A stretch of DNA of 64,000 bases from Kitasatospora arboriphila (lineage in GTDB: Bacteria; Actinomycetota; Actinomycetes; Mycobacteriales; Mycobacteriaceae): NCBI RefSeq assembly GCF_000717275.1, contig NZ_JNYV01000003.1, forward strand, positions 124,001 to 188,000. Direction: 5' to 3'. Below, piece by piece: positions 60,180 through 64,000 of the stretch (positions within the stretch are counted from its first letter, which is position 1; every line of letters begins with the position of its first letter). The notes under the pieces were generated by a model. The model worked only from the letters and a program-made list of their open reading frames with translations. It was not told the origin of the DNA and did no database searches. A program made the position numbers and the translations under genes.

Positions 60180-63100
60180 CAACCAACTCTTTCTCAACAG
60201 CAGTGCGGGGCAAGGGAACAATGTGGTCCCAGACGAAAACTTGACCACCAGGTGATCCGAGCTGCATCGGCCGTCCATCCACGCTCGCGTCTTTTTGCCC
60301 GCGGACCTGCGGGAGAACTAACCACACAGGTCGGACACGGGCGACCCCGAGGTCACTCAGCCGTGCCAGCAGCTCCATGTGGTCGTACCGGGCTAAGGGC
60401 GAGAGCTCGGTAAGGATCAGCGGGTTATCGGTGGGGTCGCCCTCGAATGCCAGAGCGCTGATGGTGGCATCGACCTTCGGCATCACCTGTGCGACAACCG
60501 CGGAGAGGCCTTTCGCGTCTTTCGGTCGTGGATTGGGTGCATCGGCAGTTTGGATCTTCGCCCAGCCGATACCGCGCTCAGCAGCGAAGCTCCGCATCGC
60601 ATCGATAAGGATGCTGGTGACATCGACAATATCGCCCTGGTATTGGTCCGCAAGATAGTCGGCGACCCGGCTGTGCAGCCCTGGCTGAATCCGAGGCACT
60701 GGTACCGCGACCGCAAGAAAGCCGCGCTCGTTGATTGAGCGTTGGAGCATATCGGTGCGCACTGGAGTGGCAACTGCGGCGGCTTCTGGCATCGTCGTCG
60801 GTGGCAGAGCAGTCGTACCTTTGCTGTGCACAGTTGTGCTGCTCGGTGGACCCGCATCGGGAAAGCGATATCTGCCGTCTACGAAGCGCAAACCAAGGTT
60901 AGTGCTCTCAATGATGCTGTCGAGTTGAGGCCTACCTGGCAACCGGTCGATTGCGGGGAATCGCGCCGCGACTCGGTCGCGAATCTGGCTAGGCTCCAAT
61001 GCTTCCGACTGGGCCAACCCTGCCAGGGCCAACGTTAGGGCCTGAGAGGGCGATAGACCCACGCTGTGCAGCTCGCCGCGTCCGGATACACGCGCACGTT
61101 TAGAAAGAGCGGCAGCTAGCCGAACTAGCCGACTGTCTGTAGGCGGTGTCGGTAACTCTTGCGAATCGCTGACTGCCTGGAAGCCGCGTTGGAACGCCGC
61201 GCGCAGCTCACGTGCAGCGGTTGCGGACGAAATGACGGCTGCGTCGATGGTGCCGGCGGTCGAACCAGGGGCGACGAGTTCATCTGCCCGTTTGGCTGCA
61301 GCCTCAGCGGCAGCAACTAGCCGCTCGTCGGTCGCAACCAGTGCGAGTCGTCCGCCGTGCCGGCGGCGCACAAGGTCTTTGTGACCCGAGACCGATTCGT
61401 GTTCGCTCAGTCGGTCGAACGCGACCCGTAGGAGGCCAGCCGCATAACGCTCGCGAGTGCTACGTACCATTGGGTCGGTCCGAATGTCGTTGTCAGGCAG
61501 GCGTGATCGGATTTCAGCAGTCAACGTGGATATTGCGACCACATCACCTGAGTCGGCGAGCACCTGTTTCGCAACGTCCATGATGTCATCGAGGAGATTG
61601 CGAGTCTCGTCGTTCTGCGCCCAATCGGCTTGTAGCTCTTTGATTAGTTGCTGGCCGCGCTGAGGGGCTTTACTCAACTTGGATGCAAGTTCCATGGTGT
61701 TGGCGAACTCGTCGAGTCCTGGATCGACTCCAAGTAAGAGCCGTGCGGCGGTGCTTCGCGTCGTTGCTCGGCCACCACTAACGGCTGCGAGCAGACTGTG
61801 CACTGCGTCCTCGAGTCCGAGAAGACCCCGGACTCCGGGCGCACGCGTCTGTTTACCTAGTCGGCTTGTCCACTCACGAAAGCGATTCTTGACCTCCGCG
61901 CGTGTGTCTTTTGCTTCCTTTGCGAGCATTCGGTTTAGCAGCGTCGAGTCCGTGGCTAGAAGTTCACCCACGGTGGTTACCTGCATCGCGGCGAGAGCAG
62001 ACACAGCACGCACGCTCAGCCCGGCCGACTGCAGCGGTGTACTCGCTTCAGCCTTTTCCGCCCTGTAGTCCTGACTGGCGACAGGGCGATCATCGAGCTG
62101 TGTATAAATGTGCCTCCAGGTCGCCAGCATGTCCTCGGCGGTGTCGGGGCGTGCGGCGACGTCGCGACTCAGTGCCGAAGCAAAGAACGTGACGAGCGAA
62201 GGGGCGACGGCGTCCTCGAACATTGACGCGTCAACCGTTAAGTCGTCGTTGATTGCTGCCGGGTTTGCGGCGGGGTCTGGACCGTACGTCGGCGTCTGTC
62301 CAGTCGCCATCTCAAATAGCACGGCAGCGGCGCCATATCGCTCGGCAGCAGTGTCGTATTGATGACGACCACCAGTCCCTAGGAACGGGTCGAGATACGG
62401 AGGCGTTCCGGCATCGACATTCTTGGTATCAACACCGGCCATGGAGAAATCAAACATCAGCAGGTGGGTGTCGGCACGCTTACTCGATTGGAAGACACCG
62501 AGATTGGATGGCTTGATGTCCCGGTGAGTGACGCCGACGCGCTCCAGTGCGATCACAGCGTGGAGGAGATCGCTACCCCAGCGTTCGAGTACATCTAGGG
62601 AGAGTCGCCCACCGCGTGCAGACAGTTCCTCGGCAAGCGTGGTTCGCCCCGCGTAGCGCAAGATGAGCGAGAGGCGTCCGCCCACTTGCTCTACGCCGTG
62701 GAGCGTGACAATGCGGTCTTCGTTGTCGAGCTTGCCGAGGATACCGGCTTCGGCACGAAGACGGTCTTCTGCGTCTGAGTCTTTGGCAACCTTGAGGACG
62801 CGTTCGGCGCCGCCGACCATTCCGTCACGAACCAGGATGCCAACTGCGGTCGACCCGGCGCCCAGGCGACGCACATAGGTGAAACGCCCGTCTGCAAGTG
62901 CTGCGCCTGGTCCGGCTTCGAGGGGATCCGTTCCTTCGTCTGCGCCGAGTAGGTCCCGGCGGGCATCTGTCAGCCTGTCCACAAACTCGGCGGCGTTGCC
63001 AATGCGTTTGGCCGGGCTCGGGTTGGTTGCGTCAAGAACTAGCTGCCGCAGCGGCGATGGAATCTGTGGCATGTCTGCCGCGAGGTCGAGCCCTTGCTCG

Positions 63101-64000
63101 CGTCGGAGACGATCCATCAGTTCGCCGCGCTCAGTGGCTGGCAACTGGCCGTCGGTCAAGATGTAGAACGCAAGTGAGCCCAACCCGAAGACGTCGAGCT
63201 GCGCAGGATCGGCAGGCCGCTGCCCCTCGGGCGCTGCGAACAATCGTGCTGAGTCATTGGGCGCTGCCGACATCAGTCCGAGGGGACCCGCAGACAAGGT
63301 AGTGGACCCAGTGCTGCTGTTAGCCGGAAGGACGCCAGCGCTGTCCCAATCTACGATCTGCGGCACAGGACTGCCGTTACGTTCGCGGATGGCACAGGCT
63401 CGGGGGTTGAGCGTGCGGTGCACAACCCGGTTGCGGTGAGCGTACTGAACGATATCGGCCAACGCGCCGATCATGTCGAGCTGGACTTCGAGCGGTTGCG
63501 TTCCGCGGTGGTCGGCAAGCCACAGGTCGAGTGGAACATCCGTTTTCCGCTGCGGGAACACCAAGCCGATGCCAAGCTCAGGATCCTTGACTAGATCTTC
63601 AGGTACCTGCAAACCGCCGTACTTCAGGCGCGAGAGCAACTGGTACTCCTGGGTGACCGCTCGAGCGCGCTCGTGCTCCTCCGCCGTGGTTGCGCCCCGC
63701 GTGGGCAGGTAGAAGCGGATCCGTGCGCTTCGAGTCTGGTCCGCATGGTGGTAGGCGGGCCAGTCTTGCCACCCGTCGCCATCGCCAAGCGGCTCTTCGT
63801 CGATAATCCACGAGCCGATCTCGCGTTGCCGGCGCGGAGCGAGTCCGATGGCCTTCATGAGCTCGGCAATCAGGAGACTCTGCTCTTCAGTGACGGGGCT
63901 TCGGGTCGCCGGGGCGAGGAGTCGTTCAGAGATGCCTGGTAGGCGACTGGTGTTGGTCCGGCCGTCGAGGCCGTAGATGTTGATCGCTGAGCTGGGCGGC
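60169..64000 (-). CDS. pglW: PglW: BREX serine/threonine protein kinase (5' end beyond the window)
   Basis: The frame is open to the right window edge. Residues upstream of the first in-window ATG (63858) read NIYGLDGRTNTSRLPGISER, clearly coding, so the real start lies outside. The visible about 1276 codons contain a first kinase-like domain with HRTLNPRACAI where HRDLKPxN is expected (near 63.4 kb), so it is probably a pseudokinase. A second domain has canonical VTHRDIKPSNLGVF (near 62.5 kb) and MFDFSMAG. Then come a helix-hairpin-like segment (TTVGELLATDSTLLNRMLAK) and a winged-helix-like region (ALTLALAGLAQSEALEPSQI). It is the first gene of the type 2 BREX order. Confidence 0.88.
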   Translation of the reverse strand, partial: PPSSAINIYGLDGRTNTSRLPGISERLLAPATRSPVTEEQSLLIAELMKAIGLAPRRQREIGSWIIDEEPLGDGDGWQDWPAYHHADQTRSARIRFYLPTRGATTAEEHERARAVTQEYQLLSRLKYGGLQVPEDLVKDPELGIGLVFPQRKTDVPLDLWLADHRGTQPLEVQLDMIGALADIVQYAHRNRVVHRTLNPRACAIRERNGSPVPQIVDWDSAGVLPANSSTGSTTLSAGPLGLMSAAPNDSARLFAAPEGQRPADPAQLDVFGLGSLAFYILTDGQLPATERGELMDRLRREQGLDLAADMPQIPSPLRQLVLDATNPSPAKRIGNAAEFVDRLTDARRDLLGADEGTDPLEAGPGAALADGRFTYVRRLGAGSTAVGILVRDGMVGGAERVLKVAKDSDAEDRLRAEAGILGKLDNEDRIVTLHGVEQVGGRLSLILRYAGRTTLAEELSARGGRLSLDVLERWGSDLLHAVIALERVGVTHRDIKPSNLGVFQSSKRADTHLLMFDFSMAGVDTKNVDAGTPPYLDPFLGTGGRHQYDTAAERYGAAAVLFEMATGQTPTYGPDPAANPAAINDDLTVDASMFEDAVAPSLVTFFASALSRDVAARPDTAEDMLATWRHIYTQLDDRPVASQDYRAEKAEASTPLQSAGLSVRAVSALAAMQVTTVGELLATDSTLLNRMLAKEAKDTRAEVKNRFREWTSRLGKQTRAPGVRGLLGLEDAVHSLLAAVSGGRATTRSTAARLLLGVDPGLDEFANTMELASKLSKAPQRGQQLIKELQADWAQNDETRNLLDDIMDVAKQVLADSGDVVAISTLTAEIRSRLPDNDIRTDPMVRSTRERYAAGLLRVAFDRLSEHESVSGHKDLVRRRHGGRLALVATDERLVAAAEAAAKRADELVAPGSTAGTIDAAVISSATAARELRAAFQRGFQAVSDSQELPTPPTDSRLVRLAAALSKRARVSGRGELHSVGLSPSQALTLALAGLAQSEALEPSQIRDRVAARFPAIDRLPGRPQLDSIIESTNLGLRFVDGRYRFPDAGPPSSTTVHSKGTTALPPTTMPEAAAVATPVRTDMLQRSINERGFLAVAVPVPRIQPGLHSRVADYLADQYQGDIVDVTSILIDAMRSFAAERGIGWAKIQTADAPNPRPKDAKGLSAVVAQVMPKVDATISALAFEGDPTDNPLILTELSPLARYDHMELLARLSDLGVARVRPVWLVLPQVRGQKDASVDGRPMQLGSPGGQVFVWDHIVPLPRTAVEKELVDGV

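Noticed and set aside
60169-63858. ATG 63858 as the start of PglW
   Set aside because: The frame upstream remains open to the window edge and reads as sensible protein, so the gene continues beyond the window.
1-64000. CRISPR arrays, tRNA/rRNA genes, insertion sequences and attachment-site repeats
   Set aside because: I looked for repeated spacers, tRNA-like folds, transposase-like frames and flanking direct repeats and saw none; short tRNA genes could be missed by eye.

Overview
The window reads as high-GC actinobacterial DNA, most probably a mycolic-acid-type genus (Mycobacteriales such as Gordonia, Williamsia or Rhodococcus). The reasons are the frequent GTG starts, GTGA/ATGA start-stop overlaps, C/G-rich third codon positions, PucR, TetR and ArsR regulators, and two ESX/WXG-like secreted modules. 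The genus cannot be fixed from the sequence alone.

Region 1 (about 1-11.6 kb) is catabolic. It holds an MFS permease (cut by the left window edge), an aldehyde dehydrogenase, a GAF/PucR-type activator, an NAD-dependent epimerase, an enoyl-CoA hydratase, a second PucR regulator, a CoA-acylating (methyl)malonate-semialdehyde dehydrogenase and an omega-amino-acid aminotransferase. The last two form a pair suited to beta-alanine or beta-amino-acid breakdown and end at a strong terminator. Region 2 (11.8-14.6 kb) is an ESX-like secreted module: a small helical partner, a DUF1023 alpha/beta hydrolase and a lipoprotein. Region 3 (14.6-26.3 kb) holds two divergent catabolic operons around a shared repeat-containing control region at 23.1-23.3 kb. 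The leftward operon is HyuA, HyuB, an aryl-AMP ligase, an FAD monooxygenase and TetR. The rightward operon is a maleate-isomerase-type protein, a VOC protein, an 81-residue protein and an alpha/beta hydrolase. Together they suggest breakdown of a (hetero)aromatic acid through CoA thioesters.

Region 4 (26.3-34.5 kb) is accessory DNA: an ArsR/SRPBCC pair with a clear operator, a second ESX-like toxin module with a small membrane protein, broken gene remnants, membrane proteins, a SIMPL protein, a possible YbjN-type chaperone, an unrecognised 355-residue protein and a small SpoT-like HD hydrolase.

Region 5 (34.6-64.0 kb) is a dense defence island. It contains: (a) a nuclease-helicase (PD-(D/E)xK plus DUF2075) followed by an EVE/PUA-like protein; (b) a divergent operon with a 1266-residue tandem dynamin-like GTPase, a second 533-residue GTPase and an ankyrin protein; (c) McrB (with an EVE-like domain) and McrC; (d) a type 2 BREX (Pgl-type) operon in the order pglW-pglX-pglY-pglZ-brxD-brxHI, with mcrBC only 35 nt downstream on the same strand. 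pglW runs off the right edge. BREX would mark and block, while the McrBC and DUF2075/EVE modules would sense modified DNA, so the island pairs a DNA-modifying system with two probable readers of DNA modification. The dynamin pair plus ankyrin protein is the least explained part and the best candidate for an undescribed system. No CRISPR array, rRNA, tRNA or insertion sequence was recognised.
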